Source: JAPOPJ01 sp964538885
GTDB taxonomy: Archaea; Thermoproteota; Nitrososphaeria; Nitrososphaerales; Nitrosopumilaceae
Direction: 5' to 3'
Assembly: GCA_964538885.1 (NCBI GenBank)
Contig: CAZIHR010000043.1
Coordinates: forward strand, 1 to 31,642
Length of the DNA: 31,642 bases
Shown here: positions 1 to 7,040 of the stretch, piece after piece
How positions within the stretch are numbered: the stretch's first letter is position 1
Layout: the number at the start of each line of letters is the position of its first letter
Translations under genes and position numbers: made by a program
The notes under the pieces: generated by a model
Seen by the model: only the letters and a program-made list of their open reading frames with translations
Database searches by the model: none
Told to the model about the DNA's origin: nothing

Positions 1-28
1 TGTTGCAGTTATAGTATGATTGACGATG

Positions 29-137
29 ACATTACAAAATTAGATGCAGCTTGTGCTGTTTATGACATGTTATAATCTTGATGACATGTTCAGCCATGTG
101 TACAGGAATTAATGTACATGAATTTACAAGCGTCGCT
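29..137 (+). repeat. Dispersed decayed repeat, copy A
   Basis: Aligns to copy B (about 22615-22724, same strand) over about 109 nt at roughly 75-80% identity by eye with one 1-nt indel. The best-kept segments are the block around 31-66 and the block around 111-135. In both copies the first part reads as peptide ITKLD followed two residues later by CAVYD, then a frame change is needed to continue the shared reading (FS, one residue, VY). This looks like the relic of one gene family rather than random similarity. Confidence 0.6.
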
Positions 138-290
138 ATACATTCGAACATAGTGCAATTTTGACCTAGGCGTGGAACTTGATATTTTAGTCCGTAACAT
201 TTTCTTCTCTGGCATGTCCCAGTAGAACCAATGCGATATAGATCAACATGATCACCAAAACTTGGACTTGTATTCAAACCATTATTTTAC

Positions 291-304
291 TTTAGATATA
301 TTTA
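291..304 (+). promoter_or_regulatory. TATA-like box upstream of nadX
   Basis: An AT-rich box reading TTTAGATATATTTA sits 31-44 nt before the nadX ATG. This suits an archaeal TBP site with a very short 5' leader. Confidence 0.5.
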
Positions 305-334
305 GAATTAATTACCTGTACTTTTGATAGTAAA

Positions 335-1156
335 ATGATGAAAAAAGTTGGCCTTCTCGGGTGTGGTGTCATAGGAACTCAGATCGCAAAGGCGATAGAC
401 TCGGGAAGCATACCTGCAAAACTAACACACATCTACGATAATTCTTTGCAGGCATCGGAGAGGCTCTGCTCTGCTCTGGTCAACAAACCACATATTGTAG
501 AGAATCCACATTTGTTGTCCTCAAACCACGTAGACATAATAGTGGAGGCAGCATCACAGGATGCCGTCAGAGATATTGCCCTCAGTGTTTTACAGAACAG
601 ACGTGACCTGCTTGTAATGAGTGTGGGTGCATTACTTGATGATGCAGTATTTGATGTCCTGTCTGATGCATGTCGAGATTTCAAAAAAACAATCTATCTT
701 CCATCTGGTGCGATTGCAGGTCTTGATGCAATCAAATCAGTCAGAGATGAGCTTGAATCCCTATCAATTACCACTACAAAACATCCTGACTCTTTGAGGG
801 GAGCAAAGTTTTTTACAGTTCGTGGTGTTGATCTGGATTCCATCTCTAATCCGACAGTAATTTTTACAGGTACTGCACAAGAGGCTGTCTCGTTGTTTCC
901 TGCAAACGTCAATGTTGCCGCCCTTCTTTCTCTAGCTGGACTTGGCAGCAAAAACACTACCGTAAAAATCATGGCAGATCCCACAACTGACAAAAATACA
1001 CATCATGTGGAGGCAAGTGGCAAATTTGGCAAGATGGAATTTACAATAAAAAACGTTCCAGACACTGACAATCCCAAAACAAGCAGGCTGGCAATCCTGT
1101 CAGCAATTGAGACTCTGAGAAACTATTGTTCTGATCAAATTCAAATTGGAACCTGA
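335..1156 (+). CDS. nadX: L-aspartate dehydrogenase
   Basis: 273 aa. Family role: oxidises L-aspartate to iminoaspartate with NAD(P)+, the first step of de novo NAD synthesis, in place of the FAD oxidase NadB. The sequence shows an N-terminal Rossmann motif GCGVIG (residues 9-14), the conserved segment SGAIAGLDA in the middle, and a C-terminal region with the NTHHVEASG segment that carries the likely catalytic His. The length is typical. Two ATGs are adjacent (335 and 338); either could be used. It lies just upstream of nadA on the same strand, and nadC follows on the opposite strand, so all three dedicated steps to nicotinate mononucleotide are within 3.4 kb. Identification is firm; the exact start and cofactor preference are not. 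Confidence 0.93.
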   Translation: MMKKVGLLGCGVIGTQIAKAIDSGSIPAKLTHIYDNSLQASERLCSALVNKPHIVENPHLLSSNHVDIIVEAASQDAVRDIALSVLQNRRDLLVMSVGALLDDAVFDVLSDACRDFKKTIYLPSGAIAGLDAIKSVRDELESLSITTTKHPDSLRGAKFFTVRGVDLDSISNPTVIFTGTAQEAVSLFPANVNVAALLSLAGLGSKNTTVKIMADPTTDKNTHHVEASGKFGKMEFTIKNVPDTDNPKTSRLAILSAIETLRNYCSDQIQIGT

Positions 1157-1249
1157 CACGGCAATATTTGCCACAATTGGCAAGTTTTGCGAAAATTCTA
1201 GGCATCTTCCCATTCTTTAAATTCTCTCATTTTGCAAGTCCTGTGGCTT

Positions 1250-2206
1250 ATGCTCGTACAACAGACCTCCAAGCTCAAAGAGGAGATCTTTAGACTAAAA
1301 AAAGAAAAAGACGTTGTTATTCTTGCACACAACTATCAGGTTCCAGCAGTGCAGGATGTGGCAGACTTTGTAGGTGATTCATTGGGGTTGTCAAGGCAGG
1401 CCGCTAAAGTAGATCAAAAAACAATTCTCTTTTGTGGGGTCCACTTTATGGCTGAGACTGCTGCCATAATTAGTCCTCAAAAGCAGGTCCTGATACCTGA
1501 TGTTGATGCTGGCTGTTCCCTGTCTGACTCTATCACCGTTGATGAGCTGCGCAGCTGGAAAAACCGTCACCCTGAAGCGGTTGTAGTGGGGTATGTCAAT
1601 ACCACTGCCGCGATAAAATCTGAACTAGACTACTGTTGCACATCTTCCAATGCTGTAAATGTGGTCCGGGCAATTCCAGAAGACAAGGAAATTTTGTTTC
1701 TACCTGATATGTTTTTGGGTTCATATGTGGCCAAAGTGACTGGGAGAAAAAATATGCGCATATGGGCAGGCGAATGCCACGTCCATGCGGGGATTACACC
1801 CGAAGACATTACGCGCAAGCTAAACTCTATAAAAGACGCGGAATTTGTCATCCATCCTGAATGTAGCTGCACTACGCCGATGTTATATGATGTAGCTAGT
1901 AAAAGCTTCGGCGACAGAAAAGTCTCCATCTTGTCTACTGAAGGGATGCTGAATTATACACACAAGTCTAAGACAAGAAACTTTGTTGTGGCCACAGAAA
2001 CTGGCATTCTATATAGGATGCGACACCATAATCCGGACAAGACGTTTGTACCTGCATCAGAAAAAGCCGAATGCCAATATATGAAGATGATAACGTTACA
2101 AAAAGTACATGACTCTTTGCTGTATGGCAGGTACCTTGTGACCGTACCTCGTAAAATTGCCTCCAAGGCGCGTCTTTCCATAGAACGGATGCTTGAAATA
2201 AATTAG
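1250..2206 (+). CDS. nadA: Quinolinate synthase A
   Basis: 318 aa. Condenses iminoaspartate with dihydroxyacetone phosphate to quinolinate, using a [4Fe-4S] cluster. The three expected cluster cysteines are visible: C89 in DAGCSLSD, C176 in GECHVH and C275 in ECQYMKM, with family-like spacing. Other signature segments are AHNYQ (26-30), FMAE (66-69), CTSSNA (130-135), HPEC (202-205) and STEGM. I start at ATG 1250. A TTG at 1232 would add six residues but lies only about 10 nt after an AT-rich TATA-like box (about 1214-1222), so it is unlikely to be transcribed. It follows nadX by 93 nt and is followed closely by a TPR gene. Confidence 0.95.
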   Translation: MLVQQTSKLKEEIFRLKKEKDVVILAHNYQVPAVQDVADFVGDSLGLSRQAAKVDQKTILFCGVHFMAETAAIISPQKQVLIPDVDAGCSLSDSITVDELRSWKNRHPEAVVVGYVNTTAAIKSELDYCCTSSNAVNVVRAIPEDKEILFLPDMFLGSYVAKVTGRKNMRIWAGECHVHAGITPEDITRKLNSIKDAEFVIHPECSCTTPMLYDVASKSFGDRKVSILSTEGMLNYTHKSKTRNFVVATETGILYRMRHHNPDKTFVPASEKAECQYMKMITLQKVHDSLLYGRYLVTVPRKIASKARLSIERMLEIN

Positions 2207-2208
2207 AT

Positions 2209-2622
2209 TTGGATGTCGTGAAATTGGTCGGATTTTTTGACAAGCTCCGTGCAGATCCTGTCAAGAGAGCCAACATATTACAGGTAAAGGAGCTACGCAA
2301 GCTGGTAAAGGCAAAAAAATACTCCAAAGCATTACATCTGGGCACACAATACTTGCGCAAGGTACCTGAAAATCATGATGTCCAATTTATTGTGGGAAGC
2401 ATCTACTATATGCAAGGAAAGCACAAGACCGCCATACAATTCTTTGAGAATGCTTTGAATATTGGCTCTTATGACGTTGATGTCCTGATTCTGAAGGCAA
2501 ACTCCCATCTCATGCTGGGGCAGAACAAACGTGCCATACAATGCTGCAATAAAATCAGAGAGATCGATCCCAAAAATAAGGCTGCCACCGAATTGCTCTC
2601 TGAAATCAACCCGCCTAACTAA
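2209..2622 (+). CDS. Small tetratricopeptide-repeat protein
   Basis: 137 aa from a TTG two nt after the nadA stop; a GTG at 2218 would give 134 aa. The protein is built of about three helical TPR units from residue 35 on. Visible TPR signatures include alternating aromatic and small residues around YYMQGKHKTAIQFFENAL and a DPKN-type turn near residue 125. TPR domains mediate protein-protein contacts; no catalytic motif is seen. It is probably co-transcribed with nadA, but nothing in the sequence ties it to NAD synthesis. Its last 8 nt overlap the 3' end of convergent nadC. Confidence 0.8.
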   Translation: MDVVKLVGFFDKLRADPVKRANILQVKELRKLVKAKKYSKALHLGTQYLRKVPENHDVQFIVGSIYYMQGKHKTAIQFFENALNIGSYDVDVLILKANSHLMLGQNKRAIQCCNKIREIDPKNKAATELLSEINPPN

Positions 2623-3433
2623 CTTCGAGGCTCATATCTATTCCCTTGACTGAGTTTGTTATACTACCAACAGAAATTATGTCAACACCAGTACTGCCAA
2701 ATTTTGATATGTTTTTTGGGTTGATCCCACCTGATGCCTCAATTACAACTCTGTCTCGTAGTCCCTGCCTCTTCAGCTCTCCCATTGTTTTTCTTATTTG
2801 AGTGGGCGTAAAATTATCCAACATAATTATTGGTGTCCCTTCTCCTGCGGCAACTAATGCATCCCTTGTACTTTCTACTTCGACCTCAAATCTTTTGTGT
2901 CGTTTTTTTGCCTTTTTAATGACTCCCTCTAATGATCTTTCAACCATTATGTGATTGTCCTTTATCATTACCATTTCATCTAACCGCATCCTGTGTCTAT
3001 GACCTCCACCGATCTCAACTGCCACCTTGTCAAAATACCTCATACCTGGTGCGGTTTTCCTTGTTGCATATAGCTTTGTCCTTTTTGGAATTCTGTTTAC
3101 CATTTGTCGTGTCTGTGTTGCAATGCCACTCATTCTTGCAAGCAGATTGAGCGCGGTTCTCTCACAGGCCAGAATTTTTCTCGCGTCGCCGGTGATCACC
3201 ATTATAGTTTGTCCTTGCTTTACCCACACACCATCACGTTCCAATATTTTTGCTCTACATCCTCTTATCTCAAAAATCATCTTTGCAAATTTTATGCCAG
3301 CTATCACTGCCTTCTCTCTTGAAATGATTCTAGCTTGAATTATCTTTTTTTCAAGTAGTGAGCTTGTAATGTCACTTCTACCTATATCTTCAGCTAGAAA
3401 TTTCATCAACTGATTTTTTACATTAAAAGACAT
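2615..3433 (-). CDS. nadC: Nicotinate-nucleotide pyrophosphorylase (carboxylating)
   Basis: 272 aa. Converts quinolinate plus PRPP to nicotinate mononucleotide, CO2 and PPi. Family signatures are present in order: DITSSLL near residue 20, the TALNLLARMSGIAT helix near 92-105, the basic substrate-binding stretch RKTAPGMR followed by VEIGGGHRHRMRL, then MIKDNH, EVEVES, IMLDN, EASGGIN and a C-terminal GVDIISVGSIT. This N-terminal sandwich plus open alpha/beta barrel is the usual NadC length. It faces the nadX-nadA run tail to tail, so the pathway genes are adjacent but not in one operon. Confidence 0.95.
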   Translation of the reverse strand: MSFNVKNQLMKFLAEDIGRSDITSSLLEKKIIQARIISREKAVIAGIKFAKMIFEIRGCRAKILERDGVWVKQGQTIMVITGDARKILACERTALNLLARMSGIATQTRQMVNRIPKRTKLYATRKTAPGMRYFDKVAVEIGGGHRHRMRLDEMVMIKDNHIMVERSLEGVIKKAKKRHKRFEVEVESTRDALVAAGEGTPIIMLDNFTPTQIRKTMGELKRQGLRDRVVIEASGGINPKNISKFGSTGVDIISVGSITNSVKGIDMSLEVS

Positions 3434-3464
3434 GATGCATGAATTTGGAGTACAACTAGGTGCC

Positions 3465-3653
3465 TCATGTTACCTTGATTGCATATTTGCCCTTGGCTGT
3501 GATGCCAAGTGTCTTTGAAATTTCTGAGTTTGCTGGATCTACTACAAGAACTATTCCGTTCCAGTCTGGAGTCAGATCTGATGACTTGCATACTGGACAA
3601 ACTTTTCCAGTTGTTACAAACTTGCATTTTCTACAGGCCATTTCTCTTGGCAT
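3465..3653 (-). CDS. spt4: Transcription elongation factor Spt4 (Rpo subunit E'')
   Basis: 62 aa zinc-ribbon protein. CxxC at residues 7-10 (ACRKC) and CPVC at residues 19-22 form the metal site, followed by the SDLTPDWNG segment and the DP..SEI..LGI core typical of archaeal Spt4. It partners with Spt5 (NusG-like) to keep RNA polymerase processive. Its ATG immediately follows the rpo7 stop codon with no gap, the classic archaeal rpo7-spt4 arrangement. Confidence 0.94.
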   Translation of the reverse strand: MPREMACRKCKFVTTGKVCPVCKSSDLTPDWNGIVLVVDPANSEISKTLGITAKGKYAIKVT

Positions 3654-4289
3654 CTATTTCTTCTTCCCCCCGTCTTCCTTTGTTGCATTTTTGCCTTGGT
3701 CTGCTCCATCTTTCTTCTGCTCCGTCTTTTCTTCTACACCATTGCTTTTTTTAATTTCGTCTGCAATCCAATCATCCGCTCCCAAGAACGGCTGCCTGCA
3801 TGTTATTCCTATCTTTCCCATTGTGGCCGCTTTGCCCAAAGATACCGCAGTAATTCTTGCACGGAGCGTCGATCCTACCTTTAACGTCTTTCCACTCTGG
3901 TTTGCTAAAATCATTCCAGATTTTACGTTGCTTTGTAGATAGTCATCCATGACTTGTGATAGGTGTAATAGCGCATCAGTTGGACCAATCCTCACAAACG
4001 CCCCAAAGTCTGTGATATCTACAATTTCTCCACGGACGATTTCTTGGAGCTTTGGATAAAATGTAAGTGCCTTGAACTCTGTCCTGTGGAAGGTGCCGCC
4101 GTCACCTGCAACCATCTTCCCCATTTCGTCCACCTTTGCATCTAAAATCATGATGATATATCCCAAGTCTGCATTGATCATGCTCTCATATTTCTCCTTG
4201 AGAATGTTTATTGCTGCCTTTTTGAGTGCCGTGCCAAACAGATTAGGTGGTATCCTGACAACATCTACTAGGGTGGATATGGAAAACAA
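3654..4289 (-). CDS. rpo7: DNA-directed RNA polymerase subunit Rpo7 (E')
   Basis: 211 aa. Forms the stalk of archaeal RNA polymerase with Rpo4. The N-terminal RNP-like domain has the hallmark DVVRIPPNLFG (residues 9-19). An S1 RNA-binding domain follows from about residue 84 (GEIVDITDFGAFVRIGP, then LLHLSQV). A C-terminal tail from about residue 178 is lysine- and glutamate-rich and likely disordered; it is longer than in many homologues. The start is a TTG at 4289, supported by alignment of the first residues with the family and by a TATA-like box 24-30 nt upstream. Confidence 0.94.
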   Translation of the reverse strand: MFSISTLVDVVRIPPNLFGTALKKAAINILKEKYESMINADLGYIIMILDAKVDEMGKMVAGDGGTFHRTEFKALTFYPKLQEIVRGEIVDITDFGAFVRIGPTDALLHLSQVMDDYLQSNVKSGMILANQSGKTLKVGSTLRARITAVSLGKAATMGKIGITCRQPFLGADDWIADEIKKSNGVEEKTEQKKDGADQGKNATKEDGGKKK

Positions 4290-4310
4290 CTGTGCTGTTT
4301 TTCTTGAATT

Positions 4311-4321
4311 TGAATTTATGA
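4311..4321 (-). promoter_or_regulatory. TATA-like box of rpo7-spt4
   Basis: On the minus strand the box reads TTCATAAATTC, ending about 24 nt before the TTG start of rpo7, so the transcript is probably nearly leaderless. The placement supports the TTG start. Confidence 0.5.
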
Positions 4322-4836
4322 ATCTTTGGATAATTGTAGGGGCAAAAAGGCCAAGTCAGCAAGCAATTTTGCATGTAATGGTGCCCAGACTGAAAAAACA
4401 ACTGAATATTCCACATTTAATACTCGAATTATTTTAAAAAGAATATGGTCATTAGCAGTACAAATGACGCGTTCGTAAATTATCCATTGACTATATCTGA
4501 AATGCTGTGATGCCAATATTTAGTAGTGTAATTGCACCTATTTTCTCACACTGATATGGTGACTGGGCAGAAAATGATTATGTTGCATCTGCAGAATATA
4601 TCTGAAGATCTATGGCCTGCCCTGACCGCGCGATACGTAATTGTAAACATGATTTTTGGAAATTAGTTAGTTTTAGATATAAATTGAATATTTGACAAGA
4701 AAAACTATTTGAAATTTAGGCAGGACATTAACAGTTGCCGCGATACTGCATGCGCACATGAATCATTCTACGTTGCATTTACAAAACATACTATCTCACA
4801 AAGTTCTACTGCTTGTACATGTGCCTGCTTCTTACG

Positions 4837-4844
4837 TTTAAATA
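4837..4844 (+). promoter_or_regulatory. TATA box of the mrp gene
   Basis: TTTAAATA lies 24-31 nt before ATG 4868. Together with the absence of a Shine-Dalgarno motif this suggests a leaderless mRNA. Confidence 0.6.
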
Positions 4845-4867
4845 GTGTAATTTGACTTTTTTCCCCA

Positions 4868-5974
4868 ATGGTGGGCATAGACCAAGTACTCGAAAAACTC
4901 AGTACTGTGATTGATCCTGATCTTAAAAAAGACATTGTCTCTATGGGTATGATAAAAAATCTTGAACTAAATGACAGTAATCTAAAGTTTACTCTGGAAT
5001 TGACTACTCCGGCATGTCCGTTTAATGTGGAAATTGAGGATGATGTAAGAAAGGCAATAAGTGAAATTCCAGAACTCAAAAGCTTTGACATGAACGTCAC
5101 TGCCAAAGTAATGGAAGGTCGTTCCCTTGACGAAGACACTGGTATGTCCACAGTCAAGAACATCATAGGTGTAGCAAGTGGAAAAGGTGGTGTTGGCAAG
5201 TCCACAATGTCGTTGAATCTTGCGTTGGCACTGTCACAGACAGGTGCCAAGGTGGGATTGCTTGATGCAGACATATACGGCCCTAGCATTCCGTTGATGC
5301 TTGGAATGAAAGACGGATACATGCAAGTTGAAGACAACAAACTACAGCCTGCCGAATCAAATGGAATAAAGGTGGTATCATTTGGATTTTTTGCAGAACA
5401 ATCTCATCAGGCCGCAATTTACAGAGGTCCTATAATCTCTGGCATCTTGAAGCAGTTTTTGGTAGATACAAATTGGTCTGACCTAGATTATCTTATCGTA
5501 GATCTTCCGCCGGGAACTGGAGATATCCCACTGACACTTGCACAAACGATTCCTATTACAGGAATACTTGTAGTTACCACCCCTCAAGATGTTGCAAGCA
5601 ATGTAGCAGTAAAAGCAATTGGAATGTTTGAGAAACTGAATGTACCTATTCTGGGAGTTGTTGAAAATATGAGTTATTTTGTATGCCCCAATTGTAATGA
5701 TAAGCACTATATCTTCGGCAGCGGAGGCGCAAAAACAATCAGTGAAAAGTTCAATATGCCGTTTCTGGGAGAGATTCCACTCAACTCTGGCATAATGTCT
5801 GGTTCTGATTCGGGCCAACCAATCATGATTGCAAACTCCGATTCACCTAGTGCTTGTGCATTACGTGAAAGTGCTAAAAATATAGCTGCTCAATGCAGTA
5901 TATTGGCTACAAAACTATATGAAGCAAAGTCCAAAGAGACTTACACGGAATCTGCCCCGCAGGTAAGCGGCTAG
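4868..5974 (+). CDS. apbC: Mrp/ApbC-family Fe-S cluster carrier ATPase with MIP18 (DUF59) domain
   Basis: 368 aa. An N-terminal MIP18/DUF59-type domain (about 1-85) carries the TTPACP motif with C50. The P-loop NTPase domain follows, with deviant Walker A GKGGVGKST at 105-113, DADIYGPSIP near 134-142, DLPPGTGD near 212-219 and a CPNC pair (C273, C276) expected to bind a bridging [4Fe-4S] cluster at the dimer interface. Family role: assembles and hands over Fe-S clusters to apo-proteins in the cytosol. The fused two-domain form is common in archaea and plants (HCF101-like). The downstream dephospho-CoA kinase begins one nt after its stop, so the two are likely co-transcribed. Confidence 0.93.
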   Translation: MVGIDQVLEKLSTVIDPDLKKDIVSMGMIKNLELNDSNLKFTLELTTPACPFNVEIEDDVRKAISEIPELKSFDMNVTAKVMEGRSLDEDTGMSTVKNIIGVASGKGGVGKSTMSLNLALALSQTGAKVGLLDADIYGPSIPLMLGMKDGYMQVEDNKLQPAESNGIKVVSFGFFAEQSHQAAIYRGPIISGILKQFLVDTNWSDLDYLIVDLPPGTGDIPLTLAQTIPITGILVVTTPQDVASNVAVKAIGMFEKLNVPILGVVENMSYFVCPNCNDKHYIFGSGGAKTISEKFNMPFLGEIPLNSGIMSGSDSGQPIMIANSDSPSACALRESAKNIAAQCSILATKLYEAKSKETYTESAPQVSG

Positions 5975-5975
5975 T

Positions 5976-6506
5976 GTGTGGATATATGTGACCATTTCTG
6001 ATTCCCTGAGAGATGAATTGAAGGTTCCCTTGGGGGAGCTTGTGCCCGAGAATAATGCAAACAAAAAAGTCATACTGCAAATGGTTCGTAGCTATTCATA
6101 TGTAATCTCGGTGGGTGACAGAACTACAGAAAAGATGATCATGTTTGGAGCAATTCCATCTCTACAAATTATTGACAATCGGGAAAAACGCAGCAAACGA
6201 GCAGAACTAAACATGAATGATGTACAATCACAATTGTATTGCAAAAATCCAGCAGCCAAAATTACCACCCAAAGCATCAATGCCATAAAACGAGCATTTA
6301 CACTAAAACCTCCTGTACGAATCACAGTAGACGGCGAGGAAGATCTGCTTGTCATCCCCGTTTGTATATATGCACCTGCTGACTCGATAGTTCTGTATGG
6401 ACAACCTGATGAGGGACTAGTTATAGTTCCTATCACCACCGAAATTAGAAATAAGACCCAAAGAATACTTGATAAGATGGGGTATGATGAGACGGTGGCT
6501 GTATGA
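5976..6506 (+). CDS. GTP-dependent dephospho-CoA kinase (DUF359 family)
   Basis: 176 aa, GTG start one nt after the mrp stop. Archaeal GTP-dependent dephospho-CoA kinase performs the last step of CoA synthesis and is unrelated to bacterial CoaE. Family landmarks are visible: SVGDRTTEKM near residue 46, the IIDNREKR segment near 65-72, KNPAAKIT near 88-96, then VDGEEDLLVIP (about 117-128) and APADSIVLYGQPDEG (about 132-146). The length matches the family. Confidence is based on this ordered set of motifs. No functional link to Mrp is evident beyond shared transcription. Confidence 0.88.
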   Translation: MWIYVTISDSLRDELKVPLGELVPENNANKKVILQMVRSYSYVISVGDRTTEKMIMFGAIPSLQIIDNREKRSKRAELNMNDVQSQLYCKNPAAKITTQSINAIKRAFTLKPPVRITVDGEEDLLVIPVCIYAPADSIVLYGQPDEGLVIVPITTEIRNKTQRILDKMGYDETVAV

Positions 6507-6626
6507 TTTATGATTAAACTGCTAAAAAATTTCTGACCCTACTTCAAATTTTACCAATCAAAGTGAACCAATTTTCATACAACAATTGACATCACACAAT
6601 AAACGGCAACTGTACTACTTGTATCT

Positions 6627-7004
6627 GTGAAGCTAGATCCAGACATAAGGCTTGCAATTTTGGAGAAGATAGGAATTTACTCGGCCCGTTTTTCCATTCC
6701 AGAGCCACATGTGCTGATGACTGCCAAAGAAGTGCTTGAGATGCCAAAGGCAATGACTCGAGGACGGAGAACTTCGGCATACAAGTATTATGGTGTCTCA
6801 TACATGCAACATAATCTTGTATTCATCAATGTAAGAAAGATCCCCGATCAGAAGGTTCTTGAAAACACTATCGTACATGAATTGATCCATATGAGATTTC
6901 CATACCTCTCACACGGTAGACGTTTCAATCGTCTCGTGCAACAGGGACTACGCGGCAAAAAATTTTTGCCGTACAGAAAAAGAGCCAAACATTTTTCTCA
7001 TTGA
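6627..7004 (+). CDS. SprT-like zinc metalloprotease-fold protein
   Basis: 125 aa with a GTG start. It carries an HExxH zinc motif (VHELIH, H84 and H88) and a third candidate ligand H96 in PYLSHGRRF, the arrangement of SprT/Wss1-type minimal metallopeptidases. The region from about 40 to 100 corresponds to the SprT core, and the C-terminus is short and basic. Eukaryotic relatives cut DNA-protein crosslinks, but the archaeal small forms are uncharacterised, so substrate and role are inference. A TATA-like AT stretch lies about 25-35 nt upstream. It precedes the pyrophosphatase gene by 36 nt, which has its own TATA-like box. Confidence 0.75.
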   Translation: MKLDPDIRLAILEKIGIYSARFSIPEPHVLMTAKEVLEMPKAMTRGRRTSAYKYYGVSYMQHNLVFINVRKIPDQKVLENTIVHELIHMRFPYLSHGRRFNRLVQQGLRGKKFLPYRKRAKHFSH

Positions 7005-7012
7005 TTTATATT
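7005..7012 (+). promoter_or_regulatory. TATA-like box of the H+-pyrophosphatase gene
   Basis: TTTATATT starts immediately after the stop of the SprT-like gene and lies 29-36 nt before the ATG at 7041, so the pump can be transcribed separately from the gene upstream. Confidence 0.5.
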
Positions 7013-7040
7013 TCCCAGAAAAAGGCATGCTGAGTATATA

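Larger units (their letters stand above)
1..334. other. Upstream region with a decayed repeat copy and nadX promoter
   Basis: No convincing gene lies in this stretch. Its left part (about 29-137) is copy A of a dispersed repeat whose other copy is at about 22615-22724. An 81-codon minus-strand frame here has no homology I recognise and no promoter, so I do not call it. The right part carries the promoter of nadX. The window edge cuts the left side, so the start of the repeat copy may be missing. Confidence 0.6.
4290..4867. other. 578-nt intergenic region between divergent rpo7 and mrp
   Basis: It holds the two outward promoters and about 500 nt with no recognised gene. A 6-bp inverted repeat GGGCAG (4565-4570) and CTGCCC (4617-4622) brackets a 46-nt loop. 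Two short overlapping frames exist: plus 4556-4666 (36 aa) and minus 4546-4650 (34 aa). The minus one has a TATA-like box near 4676-4684. Neither has recognisable similarity, so I leave both uncalled. A small RNA or small peptide cannot be excluded. Confidence 0.4.

Noticed and set aside
32..277. 81-codon minus-strand frame at the left edge
   Set aside because: It lies over repeat copy A, has no promoter at the right place and no protein-like pattern.
6546..6600. Similarity of an AT-rich spacer to 9751-9800
   Set aside because: About 27 nt of AT-rich match with gaps is not enough to separate from chance.
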